A DNA stretch of 64,000 bases from Bacillota bacterium (lineage in GTDB: Bacteria; Bacillota; Clostridia; Lachnospirales; Bianqueaceae), in contig JAFRZE010000021.1 of assembly GCA_017442735.1 (NCBI GenBank), positions 1 through 64,000 on the forward strand, written 5' to 3'. How positions within the stretch are numbered: the first letter of the stretch is position 1; every line of letters starts with the position of its first letter. Positions 45,226-55,093 of the stretch are shown piece after piece. The notes beneath the pieces are model-generated. The model ran no database searches. It was not told where the DNA came from and saw only the letters and a program-made list of their open reading frames with translations. Position numbers and translations under genes: made by a program.

Positions 45226-45273
45226 GATGAGAACCTCCCAAAGTTTTTGCGTTTATCGTGCGCTGGGACCGGT

Positions 45274-46803
45274 TTAGAAGACGCCGGTCTCGCGGCGAAG
45301 AACTTCTTTTGCGTAGCTGGTGAACTTGGGCTCACCGCGTTTGATGATATAGCTGGCGGAAACATCCGCGCCGCTGCCGACAGCGATGGCGGTCAGGGAG
45401 CTGATGGTACTTCCGGAAAGATCCCGGTTCATATCGGCGGCGCCGCTGGCAAGATCGTAGATGTGCGTGACCCAGATCCCGTGGAATCCCTGCAGCTTGC
45501 AGGCGGAGAGCACCTCGCGGGAAAGATACAGGTTTTCCATGGGGCTCGTCCCGGTGATGGGCTCATTGCAGAGCAGCAGCGAGTCAGCCGTCGCGATATC
45601 GAGACCGGCACGGACAGTCTTCAGCTCCTGGCCGAGCTTGCCGTGCTGCAGATTCGTGTTCTCCTCATGGGAGAAAACGGTCACGATGTTTTTCACCGGA
45701 CTGACGGAAGCTTTTTTGCAGCTGACGGGCCAGCCCAGCTGGAAGAAGGCCTGCGTGACGCCTACCGCGCGCAGGAAAGTCGTTTTGCCGCCCTGGTTGA
45801 TGCCTGTGAGGATCAGCAGTTCGCCACCTTCTTTGAACGTGATGTCGTTCGGGATCGTACCGGACTTTTTATATACGCAGAGGATGGGATTGTACATTTC
45901 CTGTACGTCAAATCCGCGCGCCGCCTCCGGCAGGATCCCGGGATAGCAGAGCGGGACGGAAAGCTTTTCCATCTGGCGGATATAGCGCAGCGCGCCGAGA
46001 TAGAACATCAGATCATCGTACAGATCCGTGAGATCAGCGGTGATACGGGAAAGCGCCTGGAAGAAGGCTTTCATGTTGTTGGAAAGCTGGATGCGGATCA
46101 GTTCCTCCGCGGGGGTCTTCATCTCCTTGAGCGTCGCCAGATCCCAGGGTTTTTCGTTCTGTCTGAGTTCCTTGATGGGGCGGGCGCCGAAGATCGAACC
46201 CACAAAACGTTCTTTCTGGATGTGGGTGAGGGCCGCGCCGATCACGTGCAGCTCCCCGTCCATAGTAAGCCGTACCCGGAAGGAGCCGAGCTGCTCAAGG
46301 CCGCCGGCAAGCTCTTCCCAGTGCGTATCAAAGTCAGCCGTAAAGTTGGTCGCGACTTTTTCTTTCATCATATCCTTCAGCAGAAGAAGGCCGCGGGACT
46401 GAAGGCGGCCGGCGCCGGAGAGTTCATCCAGCATCCCGTAGAGAGACTGCATGGTCTGATGCGCCAGACGCAGCACGGAGAATTCGCGGATGCTTTCCGC
46501 GTAGAATTCTCCGGAGACCGGCATTTCCTGGAATGCGTGGATCTGCGAGAGACATTTGCAGACGTCCGTGATCTTCTGAACGAGTTGCGGATGCGCGCTG
46601 AGCTCCGTCAGTACCTCCCGGCGGAAGAGGATATCCTCCGTATCGGCTGTGAAGAAGCGGGTCCAGTCGAAGGTCTTGCCGCCCTCGTGGATATCGAAGA
46701 TCCGGTCCAGGTAGTCCCGGAGCATCAGATCGACGAGCGCTTCCTCCTTGATCTGCATCGGACGGGGTGTTTTGGAGATGTCAGTGGTCGTCAGAAATCC
46801 CAT
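45274..46803 (-). CDS. MutS-like ATPase, second of a pair
   Basis: A 509-residue protein with a MutS-family core: helical lever-like region (about residues 50-290) and a C-terminal ATPase domain with Walker A GINQGGKTT (334-342). The Walker B region is SLLLCNEPITGTSP: Asn413 takes the place of the usual Asp while Glu414 is kept. No mismatch-recognition (domain I) motif is present, so it is unlikely to be a canonical mismatch-repair MutS. Start ATG at 46803 follows AAGGAGGTG and overlaps the stop of the upstream paralogue by 23 bases, so the two are translationally coupled. Confidence 0.85.
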   Translation of the reverse strand: MGFLTTTDISKTPRPMQIKEEALVDLMLRDYLDRIFDIHEGGKTFDWTRFFTADTEDILFRREVLTELSAHPQLVQKITDVCKCLSQIHAFQEMPVSGEFYAESIREFSVLRLAHQTMQSLYGMLDELSGAGRLQSRGLLLLKDMMKEKVATNFTADFDTHWEELAGGLEQLGSFRVRLTMDGELHVIGAALTHIQKERFVGSIFGARPIKELRQNEKPWDLATLKEMKTPAEELIRIQLSNNMKAFFQALSRITADLTDLYDDLMFYLGALRYIRQMEKLSVPLCYPGILPEAARGFDVQEMYNPILCVYKKSGTIPNDITFKEGGELLILTGINQGGKTTFLRAVGVTQAFFQLGWPVSCKKASVSPVKNIVTVFSHEENTNLQHGKLGQELKTVRAGLDIATADSLLLCNEPITGTSPMENLYLSREVLSACKLQGFHGIWVTHIYDLASGAADMNRDLSGSTISSLTAIAVGSGADVSASYIIKRGEPKFTSYAKEVLRRETGVF

Positions 46804-48535
46804 CTGCTTCACCTCCTTCATAGATCGAATCGATATTGTGGCTGTCCACATACGAACGGGCCTCGGAGAGAAGATCGCCGGAGGCGATCATGTCTTCCAG
46901 CGTGATTCCGTAGGCCGTGGCTGTTTCACGGGCATAGCTGTTGCCCAGCGGCTCGTGATAGTAGAGTTTATAGGCATGGACCATCTGGCCGGTGGTCGGA
47001 TCGTAGGACGACTCGGTGACCAGGGAATCCAGCCTTTTCAGAAGTTCGGGCTTCAGTTCCGCTTTCAGCAGGAAATAGATGTCGTACAGATGCGTGACCA
47101 GCAGATGAGTGATGTTCTTTTCGAGGAAATGACGGGTCATGTCGGCGCAGATCGAAACGGCTTCCACGGGGTTCGTACTGGTCATGGGCTCGTTGAGCAG
47201 GATCAGATCCGTGTCCGTTGCCTTTTTCAGGATCGCGGTCAGTTTCTTCACTTCCAGACCCATGCGGGACGCGTTCATGGAACTGTCCTCGCCGGCAGAG
47301 AAAAGGGTAAAAATATGGGTGACCGGGGTGAAGACCATTTCTTTCGCCGGAACGAAGAATCCCAGCTGCGCGAGGGCGGTACACTGACCGATCGTTTTCA
47401 GGTATGAGGTCTTTCCGGAGTGATTGGCACCGGTGATGATGACCGCGTTGCCGCGCTTTAAGGTAAGGTCGTTGCCCTGGATCCCTTCATGCTGCAGGAT
47501 GAAATCCGGATACAGCGCTTCCCGGATGATAAGCGGCGTGTCCGGAAGGGGCTGTGGGATACACAGGCTGTATCCGCGCTTTTTAAACGCTTCCAGACAT
47601 AAAAGACCGACCTGATAGAAGGACAGCGGCTCACGAAGAGAGAGGAGATCATCCAGTTCTTTGAGCTTTTCTCCCTTGGGCTGAAGCTTATCCAGGATCT
47701 TCTCGGCGCGGCCGATCTCCGCCTTCCACTGTTTTTCCACCGCGTGTTCGATATACTCATCAAAGTGAGAACCGTAGAGTCCGCGGTTGTAGATGAATTC
47801 CGGCCCGAGGCCTTTGGAAGGCTGGGAAGGATCATCAAAGGAAAGAAGCGCGTTCAGCGGTATCTCTGAGTCGTCGGAAATATTGTCATTCCCGGAGATT
47901 TCCGAAGCGAAATCCGTTTTTCTAAGATCGATATGGCCTTCCGCCCCGATGATCCCCATTTCCTGCGGATAGCCGTCTTCCCGCATGTTGAAGCCCAGCT
48001 GGATATAGCGGGGCAGGATGAGCGCCTCATCCAGTGATCCCAGTGCTTCTTCCAGTGAGGCAAAGAACGGTTCCTCACGAAGGGAACGGAAATAGTCGGT
48101 CAGGATCTGACAGCGTCTGGAGAGTGCGCTGCCATCCTCCGTCTTCGGGCTTAAGATCGCGCAGAAAGAAAGCACGACTTTCCGGTAAGCCGCCAGACGA
48201 CGCCAGCGGTAGAGAACAGACTGGAAGCGTGTCGGAGCGATCAAAGCTTTTTGGTTTTCCGTATCCAGCTGATGGATGGCGTCGATCCCCTTCTGCAGAG
48301 AGTCCGCGTCCGTGAGGACAGAAAGATCCTTTATGAAGGCGGAACGCTCAGCGATCTCACCGGAATCGGAAGAGAAGTAGCGGCCGGCAAAGCCGGATGC
48401 TGCCTTCTGATCCATCCGTGGATCGATCAGGCACAAAACCTGCGTCAGGTCGAGATCCGTGAGGGTCTGCCGGAGCTCTTCAAAGGAAGAAAGAGCCGCC
48501 TCCGGATTGGGTGTCAAAAGTTCCTGATATATCAA
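46781..48535 (-). CDS. MutS-like ATPase, first of a pair
   Basis: A 584-residue MutS-family protein. The N-terminal ~350 residues hold the helical core, and the ATPase domain has Walker A GANHSGKTS (369-377) and the altered Walker B LILLNEPMTSTNP (Asn448-Glu449-Pro450). Like its neighbour, it lacks the mismatch-binding N-terminal domain. I start at the TTG at 48535, nine bases after AAGGAG. It is divergent from the RHH-clpB operon. Overlap of 23 bases with the second MutS-like gene suggests the two gene products work as a heterodimer, as eukaryotic MutS homologues do; this is inference. Confidence 0.87.
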   Translation of the reverse strand: MIYQELLTPNPEAALSSFEELRQTLTDLDLTQVLCLIDPRMDQKAASGFAGRYFSSDSGEIAERSAFIKDLSVLTDADSLQKGIDAIHQLDTENQKALIAPTRFQSVLYRWRRLAAYRKVVLSFCAILSPKTEDGSALSRRCQILTDYFRSLREEPFFASLEEALGSLDEALILPRYIQLGFNMREDGYPQEMGIIGAEGHIDLRKTDFASEISGNDNISDDSEIPLNALLSFDDPSQPSKGLGPEFIYNRGLYGSHFDEYIEHAVEKQWKAEIGRAEKILDKLQPKGEKLKELDDLLSLREPLSFYQVGLLCLEAFKKRGYSLCIPQPLPDTPLIIREALYPDFILQHEGIQGNDLTLKRGNAVIITGANHSGKTSYLKTIGQCTALAQLGFFVPAKEMVFTPVTHIFTLFSAGEDSSMNASRMGLEVKKLTAILKKATDTDLILLNEPMTSTNPVEAVSICADMTRHFLEKNITHLLVTHLYDIYFLLKAELKPELLKRLDSLVTESSYDPTTGQMVHAYKLYYHEPLGNSYARETATAYGITLEDMIASGDLLSEARSYVDSHNIDSIYEGGEADGISDDH

Positions 48536-48607
48536 AACAAAAACTCCTTAGCGATAAAAATCCACATTCTATTGTACCATGAACAGTGTAAAAAAGCCAC
48601 AGAAAAA

Positions 48608-48647
48608 GAATTTGCGAATAAACTTATATAATTCGCTTGACAAATTC
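48608..48647. promoter_or_regulatory. dyad over the -35 region of the clpB operon
   Basis: GAATTTGCGAAT (48608-48619) is followed after 11 bases by ATTCGC (48631-48636), TTGA and CAAATTC (48641-48647). ATTCGC is the complement of GCGAAT and CAAATTC that of GAATTTG. The -35 hexamer TTGACA is inside the right half, so a protein bound here would block transcription. It does not match the CIRCE or CtsR consensus. Confidence 0.5.
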
Positions 48648-48664
48648 TAAAATCTGACTATAAT
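48637..48664 (+). promoter_or_regulatory. promoter of the RHH-clpB operon
   Basis: Consensus TTGACA (48637-48642) and TATAAT (48659-48664) with a 16-bp spacer. A small leader hairpin AAGGCC/GGCCTT follows at 48678-48694. Confidence 0.88.
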
Positions 48665-48724
48665 ATTCTTCAGAACGAAGGCCGGTGAGGCCTTTGTCAT
48701 CCAATAGAGAAAGAAGGTAGAACC

Positions 48725-49393
48725 ATGCAGCGAAGTCTCGGACCCAGCAAAAGCGTCTATTCGCTGGTTTTAAACGACGATGTCATCCGCGCGGTCGACC
48801 GGCTGGCATATCAGATGAATACCAGCCGCTCGAACATGGTGAATCAGATCCTGGCGGAATACACCTCTCTGCTCACGCCGCAAAAGCGCATGAGCACCGT
48901 ATTCGATGAGATCCAGAACCTGCTGATCCAGGGAGCCGGATTCCAGCTTCTGATGAAACCATCGGACAGCATGCTGTCGCTCAGACAGGCGCTTAACTAT
49001 AAATACAATCCCACGGTACGCTACAGCATCGAACTGGTACAGACAGAAACCGGATCGCTGATCCGTCTGAAGGTCATCCTGCGTTCGCAGAATCAGACCC
49101 TGATCCACTATCTGTCGCAGTTCTTCAGTCTCTGGCAGGAGTTGGAGCAGAAGATCGGCGGCGTAAATATCAGCTGGACGATCGAGGACGCCCGCTATAC
49201 CAGAGTACTGGACCTGCCCGGCGAAGAGATCTCCGATGAGGATTTCGGACAGGAGATCGCCGCGTATATCCAGGTGCTGGATCAGGCCATGAACGCGTTC
49301 TTCGAAACCTTAAGTGAACCGCAGAGCGCTGTGGCGGCCGTGAACCATATCTACCGTGACTATATCTCTCATATCAGAGGAGGTATCCTATGA
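48725..49393 (+). CDS. ribbon-helix-helix (CopG-like) protein of unknown function
   Basis: A 222-residue protein. Residues about 10-50 ([19 protein letters not shown], then [16 protein letters not shown]) show the short strand plus two helices of the RHH fold that binds DNA as a dimer. The rest (about 55-222) is not recognised; it looks alpha/beta and could hold a sensor or an oligomer surface. It is directly linked to clpB by an ATGA-type 4-bp overlap, so it is expressed in fixed ratio with the disaggregase, and it sits behind a promoter with a dyad. Autoregulation is likely but not shown. RBS AGAAAGAAGG precedes the ATG. Confidence 0.75.
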   Translation: MQRSLGPSKSVYSLVLNDDVIRAVDRLAYQMNTSRSNMVNQILAEYTSLLTPQKRMSTVFDEIQNLLIQGAGFQLLMKPSDSMLSLRQALNYKYNPTVRYSIELVQTETGSLIRLKVILRSQNQTLIHYLSQFFSLWQELEQKIGGVNISWTIEDARYTRVLDLPGEEISDEDFGQEIAAYIQVLDQAMNAFFETLSEPQSAVAAVNHIYRDYISHIRGGIL

Positions 49394-52008
49394 ACACTCA
49401 GAAATTGACGCAGAAAAGTCTGGAAGCGATCCAGACCGCGCAGAAGATCGGATCGGAAAATCACAATCAGGAACTGCAGCAGGAACATGTCCTGCTGGCG
49501 CTGGTGCAGCCGTCGGATGGACTAATCCGTCAGATCCTCGGACAGATGGGAACGGATCCCGCAGCCTTCGAGCGGGCACTTGAAGAGCAGGTGAACCGCT
49601 TCCCGAAAGTGACCGGACAGACCGAACTGGACCGGGTATATGTCAGCCAGGATCTGAACGACGCATTGAATGAAGCCGAGAATCAGGCGGCACAGATGAA
49701 GGACGAGTATATCTCCGTCGAGCACCTGTTCCTTGGTATGCTGAAAAAACCTTCGACCAACGTCCGGGGCCTGTTTGGGACGTTCCATATTTCGGAAAAC
49801 GCGTTCCTGAACGTACTGAAAACCGTGCGCGGTAATACCCGTGTCACTTCCGAAAACCCGGAAGACACCTATGACGTTTTGAAGAAATACGGCCAGGATC
49901 TGGTGGAACTGGCCCGCCAGCAAAAGCTGGATCCGGTCATTGGCCGAGACAGCGAGATCCGGAGCGTCATCCGGATCCTCTCCAGAAAGAGCAAGAACAA
50001 CCCATGCCTGATCGGTGAACCAGGCGTTGGCAAAACCGCCATTGCGGAGGGACTCGCACAGCGGATCGTCCGCGGAGACGTTCCGGACAGCCTGAAGGAC
50101 CGCAAGCTCTTCTCGCTGGATATGGGCGCCCTGATCGCCGGTGCGAAATACCGCGGCGAGTTCGAGGAACGTCTGAAAGCCGTACTGAACGAAGTGAAAA
50201 AGAGCGACGGTCAGATTATTCTGTTCATCGATGAGCTGCATACCATCGTAGGTGCCGGAAGAACCGAAGGCTCCATGGACGCCGGCAATCTGCTGAAACC
50301 TATGCTGGCCAGAGGCGAACTGCACTGCATCGGCGCTACGACGCTGAACGAGTACCGCCAGTATATCGAAAAGGATGCCGCGCTGGAGCGCCGTTTCCAG
50401 CCGGTCATGATCCCCGAACCCTCGTTGGAGGATACCATTGCGATCCTGCGTGGCCTGAAACAGCGTTATGAAGTCTTCCACGGCGTGAAGATCCAGGATC
50501 AGGCCCTGATCGCCGCAGCGACCCTTTCGAACCGCTATATCACCGACAGGTTCCTGCCGGATAAGGCCATAGACCTCGTGGACGAAGCCTGTGCGATGAT
50601 CCGTACCGAGATCGATTCTCTGCCTACGGAACTCGATGAGATCCAGCGGAAGATCATGCAGCTCGAGATCGAGGAAGCCGCGCTGAAGAAAGAGACCGAC
50701 CAGATCTCTCTGGAGCATCTTTCCGACATCCGTAAGGAACTGGCGGATCTCAGAGAGAACTTCAATAGTATGAAAGCCCGCTGGGAAGGTGAAAAGAAAT
50801 CCATCGGCAAGGTCCAGCAGCTGAGAGAAGAGATCGAGCAGACGAACGCGGACATCGAACGAGCCGAGCGTTCCTACGACCTGAACAAGCTGGCGGAGTT
50901 GAAATACGGCAAACTGCCGCAGCTGAAAAAACAGCTGGAAGAGCAGGAAAAGCTCGCGGATCAGGCAGCAGGCGGATCCACCTCGCTGCTGAGGGACAAG
51001 GTCACGGAGGAAGAGATCGCGAAGATCGTCGGCCGCTGGACGGGGATCCCGGTCAGCAAGCTGGTGGAAAGCGAAAGAGAAAAGCTGCTTCATCTGGATG
51101 ACGTCCTGCATCAGCGGGTCATTGGTCAGGACGAAGCGGTACAAAGGGTCTGTGACGCCATCCTTCGATCCCGTGCCGGGATCAAGGATCCGAATCGTCC
51201 CATCGGTTCGTTCCTGTTCATGGGTCCCACCGGCGTCGGTAAGACCGAACTGGCCAAAGCCCTGGCGGAAGCCCTGTTCGACAACGAGAAGAACATGGTC
51301 CGTATCGATATGAGCGAATATATGGAGAAATACTCCGTCTCGCGTCTGATCGGAGCGCCTCCCGGATATGTCGGATACGACGAAGGCGGTCAGCTGACCG
51401 AAGCAGTCCGTCGCAGTCCTTACAGCGTGGTGCTCTTCGACGAGATCGAAAAAGCCCATCCGGATGTATTTAACGTCCTGCTGCAGGTGCTGGATGACGG
51501 CCGGATCACCGACTCCCAGGGCCGTACGGTGGACTTCAAGAATACCATCATCATCCTGACTTCGAACCTCGGTTCGCAGCTGATCCTTGAGGGGATCGAC
51601 GAGATGACCGGCGAGATCTCGGAAGAGGCGAGAGAAGGCGTGGAGATGATGCTGAAATCCTCCTTCCGTCCGGAGTTCCTGAACCGTCTGGATGAGATCG
51701 TCTTCTACAAACCTCTGACAAAGGACAACATCAGCCATATCGTGGATCTGCAGCTGAAGGATCTTGACAAACGACTGAAAGACAAACAGCTGAGCGTCGT
51801 GCTCACCGATTCAGCCCGCCAGTACATCATCGACGGCGGTTACGATCCGGTTTACGGAGCCCGTCCGCTGAAACGTTTCATGCAGGCGAAGATCGAGACG
51901 CTCCTTGCCAGAAAGATGATCGCGGAGGACATCGCTCCCGGAACGAAGATCACAATCGATTATATCACTGAACCTACGGGTGAGTCTAAACTGGTAGCTG
52001 AGGTATAG
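49390..52008 (+). CDS. clpB: ATP-dependent chaperone ClpB
   Basis: An 872-residue AAA+ disaggregase of normal length. The order is N-domain (about 1-145), AAA1 with Walker [10 protein letters not shown] (about 208-216), a middle coiled-coil domain rich in Glu and Lys (about 410-530, present in ClpB and absent in ClpA), and AAA2 with GPTGVGKTE (about 614-622) and [20 protein letters not shown]. The PF10431 ClpB D2-small domain closes the protein. It works with DnaK to rescue aggregated proteins after heat stress. Terminator follows at 52029-52107. Confidence 0.97.
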   Translation: MNTQKLTQKSLEAIQTAQKIGSENHNQELQQEHVLLALVQPSDGLIRQILGQMGTDPAAFERALEEQVNRFPKVTGQTELDRVYVSQDLNDALNEAENQAAQMKDEYISVEHLFLGMLKKPSTNVRGLFGTFHISENAFLNVLKTVRGNTRVTSENPEDTYDVLKKYGQDLVELARQQKLDPVIGRDSEIRSVIRILSRKSKNNPCLIGEPGVGKTAIAEGLAQRIVRGDVPDSLKDRKLFSLDMGALIAGAKYRGEFEERLKAVLNEVKKSDGQIILFIDELHTIVGAGRTEGSMDAGNLLKPMLARGELHCIGATTLNEYRQYIEKDAALERRFQPVMIPEPSLEDTIAILRGLKQRYEVFHGVKIQDQALIAAATLSNRYITDRFLPDKAIDLVDEACAMIRTEIDSLPTELDEIQRKIMQLEIEEAALKKETDQISLEHLSDIRKELADLRENFNSMKARWEGEKKSIGKVQQLREEIEQTNADIERAERSYDLNKLAELKYGKLPQLKKQLEEQEKLADQAAGGSTSLLRDKVTEEEIAKIVGRWTGIPVSKLVESEREKLLHLDDVLHQRVIGQDEAVQRVCDAILRSRAGIKDPNRPIGSFLFMGPTGVGKTELAKALAEALFDNEKNMVRIDMSEYMEKYSVSRLIGAPPGYVGYDEGGQLTEAVRRSPYSVVLFDEIEKAHPDVFNVLLQVLDDGRITDSQGRTVDFKNTIIILTSNLGSQLILEGIDEMTGEISEEAREGVEMMLKSSFRPEFLNRLDEIVFYKPLTKDNISHIVDLQLKDLDKRLKDKQLSVVLTDSARQYIIDGGYDPVYGARPLKRFMQAKIETLLARKMIAEDIAPGTKITIDYITEPTGESKLVAEV

Positions 52009-52028
52009 ATAAATAGCTAATATAAATG

Positions 52029-52107
52029 AGTCACCATGTGTGTCGACGGACGATTCCGCAGGCCGTAGGCCGAGGACCAGTCCGTCGGCGCATGTGGTGA
52101 CTTTTTT
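52029..52107 (+). terminator. long terminator after clpB
   Basis: A 23-bp arm pair, 52029-52051 and 52080-52102, pairs with several G-U wobbles and few mismatches around a 28-nt loop and is followed by TTTTTT (52102-52107). Confidence 0.8.
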
Positions 52108-52166
52108 ATATCGCTTTTTGTCCATAATCTACGAAAACAGAGGTGTTCGAAAGTCGCTTTTCTACG

Positions 52167-52195
52167 TTGAATTTTTATGTAAAATAGCGTATAAT
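52167..52195 (+). promoter_or_regulatory. promoter of the L,D-transpeptidase cluster
   Basis: TTGAAT (52167-52172) and TATAAT (52190-52195), 17-bp spacer, 41 bases before the first LDT start. It is the only clear promoter ahead of the four genes. Confidence 0.85.
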
Positions 52196-52236
52196 GAAAC
52201 ATGTATGTTTATCGAAAAAAGTAAGGAAATATAGAT

Positions 52237-53628
52237 ATGAAAAAACTATGGTGGATCATCCCCGTCCTGCTGATTCTCGGTGGCGTGGGTTACTTTTATT
52301 ATCAGGGCTATGATAAGTCTCTTCATGAGTATCTGCCCGGTACCTATATCAACGGCATGGATGTTTCCGGCATGAACCCCAAACAGGTCGAGGACATCCT
52401 GAATGAGCCTGCGCGTTCGTTCGTCGTGACCGAGATGAACGCGGAGACCAGAGAGCCCATGGAAGAGACGCTGGATCTTCGGGTCCTTGGATATTACCAG
52501 CATTTCGATACGCAGAAAGTGCTTGATGAGCAGCGGCACAGCACGTGGTTCTATTCCTACTGGGAACAGACGAAGCATGAAGTCGTATACGACGGGTTTG
52601 TCATCGATGAAAATGCGGTCGCGGCCAGTATCGCGAAGCTTTATTTCGTACAGCCCGAGAATAATATCGCGCCAATCGATGCCGAGCTTGTCGCGGATAA
52701 CGGTTATTACAATATCACCGAGTCGGATGACGGATGTCAGATCGATATCGAAAAGGGCGTACAGCTTATCACGGACTCGATCATGCGCGAAGAGACCGCT
52801 TTTGACCTTACGAATCCCGAGCTCAATCTGTATGCGGAAGCCGCGGTGAAAACCGATGATAAGGGTTTGAACGATCAGGTCGCGGAACTCAATAAGATCT
52901 GGACCAAAACCATCACGATTCCCATGTACGGAGAAGTGAAGGAAGTGATCGATGAGACGCTGCTTCGGCGGCTGATCATCGCGGACGGCTTCGAGTTCTC
53001 CATCAATGAGGAAGAGCTCGACAAATACATGGATGAACTGTGGGTAAAATACAGTACCTGGCAGACACAGCGTGACTTTGTCACATCCAAAGGAAAGACT
53101 GTCAAAGTAGGCTCGGAACTGGACATTTTCGGCTATGATCTGGCCAAGGAAATGACCCGCGAAGAGATCCATGATGTTCTTTTAGGTAAGGAAGATGCCA
53201 AGTGCCAGGCCTACTGGGATGACCAGGGCACCTGGAGCGACAAGACGAAAAACGACATTGGCGAGACTTATGTCGAGATCTCGATCGCCGATCAGCATCT
53301 GTGGTACTATGTGGACGGCAAGCTGTCCATGGAAACAGATATCGTTACGGGTACAAAGGATAAGACCGATTCTCCCGTAGGTGTATTCAAGATCTGGGCC
53401 AAGAGAACGAAAGTCACCCTGATCGGAGATGATTATCAGACGCCGGTCGAACTCTGGCTTCCCATCACCTGGGACGGCGTGGGGATCCACGACGCTTCCT
53501 GGCGCTCGACATTTGGCGGAACGATCTACGAGACCGACGGATCACACGGCTGTATTAACACGCCTTATGATTTCTGTCAGCCTTTCTTTGACGCAGTGGA
53601 AATCGGAACAGCGGTGGTTATCTATTGA
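52237..53628 (+). CDS. L,D-transpeptidase (YkuD), cluster copy 1
   Basis: A 463-residue envelope enzyme. An N-terminal membrane helix (about 3-20) is followed by a PG_binding_4-like segment (LPGTYINGMDVSGMNPKQVEDIL, about 35-57) and at least one more copy, then the YkuD domain (about 345-463). The catalytic set is visible: His418 in GVGIHDASW and Ser436-His437-Gly438-Cys439 in GSHGCINTPYDF. By family, it makes 3-3 cross-links or attaches proteins in peptidoglycan. RBS AAGGAAA precedes the ATG. It overlaps copy 2 by one base. Confidence 0.92.
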   Translation: MKKLWWIIPVLLILGGVGYFYYQGYDKSLHEYLPGTYINGMDVSGMNPKQVEDILNEPARSFVVTEMNAETREPMEETLDLRVLGYYQHFDTQKVLDEQRHSTWFYSYWEQTKHEVVYDGFVIDENAVAASIAKLYFVQPENNIAPIDAELVADNGYYNITESDDGCQIDIEKGVQLITDSIMREETAFDLTNPELNLYAEAAVKTDDKGLNDQVAELNKIWTKTITIPMYGEVKEVIDETLLRRLIIADGFEFSINEEELDKYMDELWVKYSTWQTQRDFVTSKGKTVKVGSELDIFGYDLAKEMTREEIHDVLLGKEDAKCQAYWDDQGTWSDKTKNDIGETYVEISIADQHLWYYVDGKLSMETDIVTGTKDKTDSPVGVFKIWAKRTKVTLIGDDYQTPVELWLPITWDGVGIHDASWRSTFGGTIYETDGSHGCINTPYDFCQPFFDAVEIGTAVVIY

Positions 53629-55091
53629 TGAAAAAAGCACTGAAAATCATTGGGTGGACGGTACTTAGCCTGCTGGTTGTCGCTTATATAGCGGGAAACG
53701 TCTACTCACGCCTTCGTTTCTGGCCCGGCACCACGATCAACGGGGTCGATGTCGGGACCATGGACGCAGTCCAGGCGGAAAAGGCGCTGAACGAAACAGC
53801 ACCTGTCCTGACAGTCATCCAGAAAGACGCTGAAACGCTGGAGGAGAAGGAAGAACAGATCTTGCTGAAGGACTGTGATTACTGGGCTTCCTACGAAACC
53901 GCGGCAGCGCTGGACGATCAGCGGCACATGACCTGGCCGCTCATGCTGTTTAAGACTCCGTCGATCACCCTGCAGAAGACTGCCTTCACCTATGATGAAA
54001 ACAAACTGATGCAGAAAGTAGAGAAACTCTACTGCATGCAGGATGAGAACAAAGTCGCGCCGGCCGACGCCTATCTGGTAGGTAACGGCCAGAACAAGGT
54101 CATTATTGAAGAAGCCGACAATGGCTGCGAAGTCAACGAAGAGATGGTCCGCGAACTGATCCGTCACGCTGTGGATAACGAAAGTACAGCCGCGGATATT
54201 TCCGGCTGCTATCTTACCGCGAATCGCTGGTCGGATGACCAGATCTTTCAGGCTGTGGCCAAACGGACGGAAAGCATCTACTCGAAGACGATCACGGTCC
54301 ATATCGTGGATGATATTTATGAATCCTTTGATGAGGCCGAACTGAAGAAGATGGTCACGATCAACGAAGACCTGACCTATTCGATCAATGATCAGGCGGT
54401 CCTGGACTATTGTAAAAAGCTTGCGGAAAAATATCCCACCGTCAAGCATCGCCGGGGGCTTTTGACCTCCAGAGGTGACGTCGTTCCCGTGGGACAGTCC
54501 TGGGATACCTATGACTATACCTTCGATCCGGAAAGGACCGCGGAAAACATCAAACCGGTCCTGACCATGATCGGAGATATGAGTGTGGAAGCCTGCTGGA
54601 ACCGGGTCGTCGTTGTGATGAAAGAAGACAAAGACGGCAATAATATTCAGACCGAATATATTCAGCCGGGCCTCAATGAAGGAGAATTCGGACCCGGGAC
54701 CGAGACGGACGGTACCTACATCGAGATCTCGATCGATGATCAGAAAATGTGGTACTATGAGAAGGGTGTCCTGAAGCTGGAAACGGATGTCGTCACCGGA
54801 GAAAAATACGTTTTTGATACGCCTTGCGGCATTTTCTCGATCCTGCATAAAAGCGCCGGCCATAACGTCCTGCAGGGCGGGGCGATCTCGGATTACTGGA
54901 TGTCCTTTATCGGCGGACAGTACGGGATCCACGACGCCTATCGATGGAGAGATGCCTACGGCGGCGATATCTATGAATGGGACGGGTCCCACGGATGTGT
55001 CAATACGCCGCTGGAGAAGGTCTCTGAACTGTTTGAAATGGCTGATTATGATACACCGGTAATTATATACGAAGCTTCAGAAGGACGTTAA
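53628..55091 (+). CDS. L,D-transpeptidase (YkuD), cluster copy 2
   Basis: A 487-residue paralogue with N-terminal membrane helix, FWPGTTINGVDVGTMDAVQAEK as PG-binding segment, and the YkuD domain at the C-terminus. Catalytic residues are His in YGIHDAYRW and the motif GSHGCVNTPLEK with Cys457. ATG at 53628 overlaps the preceding stop (TGATG); the TTG one codon upstream is less likely. It is the second of four genes separated by at most a few bases. Confidence 0.92.
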   Translation: MKKALKIIGWTVLSLLVVAYIAGNVYSRLRFWPGTTINGVDVGTMDAVQAEKALNETAPVLTVIQKDAETLEEKEEQILLKDCDYWASYETAAALDDQRHMTWPLMLFKTPSITLQKTAFTYDENKLMQKVEKLYCMQDENKVAPADAYLVGNGQNKVIIEEADNGCEVNEEMVRELIRHAVDNESTAADISGCYLTANRWSDDQIFQAVAKRTESIYSKTITVHIVDDIYESFDEAELKKMVTINEDLTYSINDQAVLDYCKKLAEKYPTVKHRRGLLTSRGDVVPVGQSWDTYDYTFDPERTAENIKPVLTMIGDMSVEACWNRVVVVMKEDKDGNNIQTEYIQPGLNEGEFGPGTETDGTYIEISIDDQKMWYYEKGVLKLETDVVTGEKYVFDTPCGIFSILHKSAGHNVLQGGAISDYWMSFIGGQYGIHDAYRWRDAYGGDIYEWDGSHGCVNTPLEKVSELFEMADYDTPVIIYEASEGR

Positions 55092-55093
55092 CT

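Noticed and set aside
43522-46905. A 1127-codon open frame on the plus strand
   Set aside because: It runs antisense to the DUF4091 and MutS-like genes, which have recognisable families; antisense open frames are common in GC-rich sequence.
49522-51738. A 738-codon open frame on the minus strand
   Set aside because: It is antisense to clpB; it has no recognisable domain.
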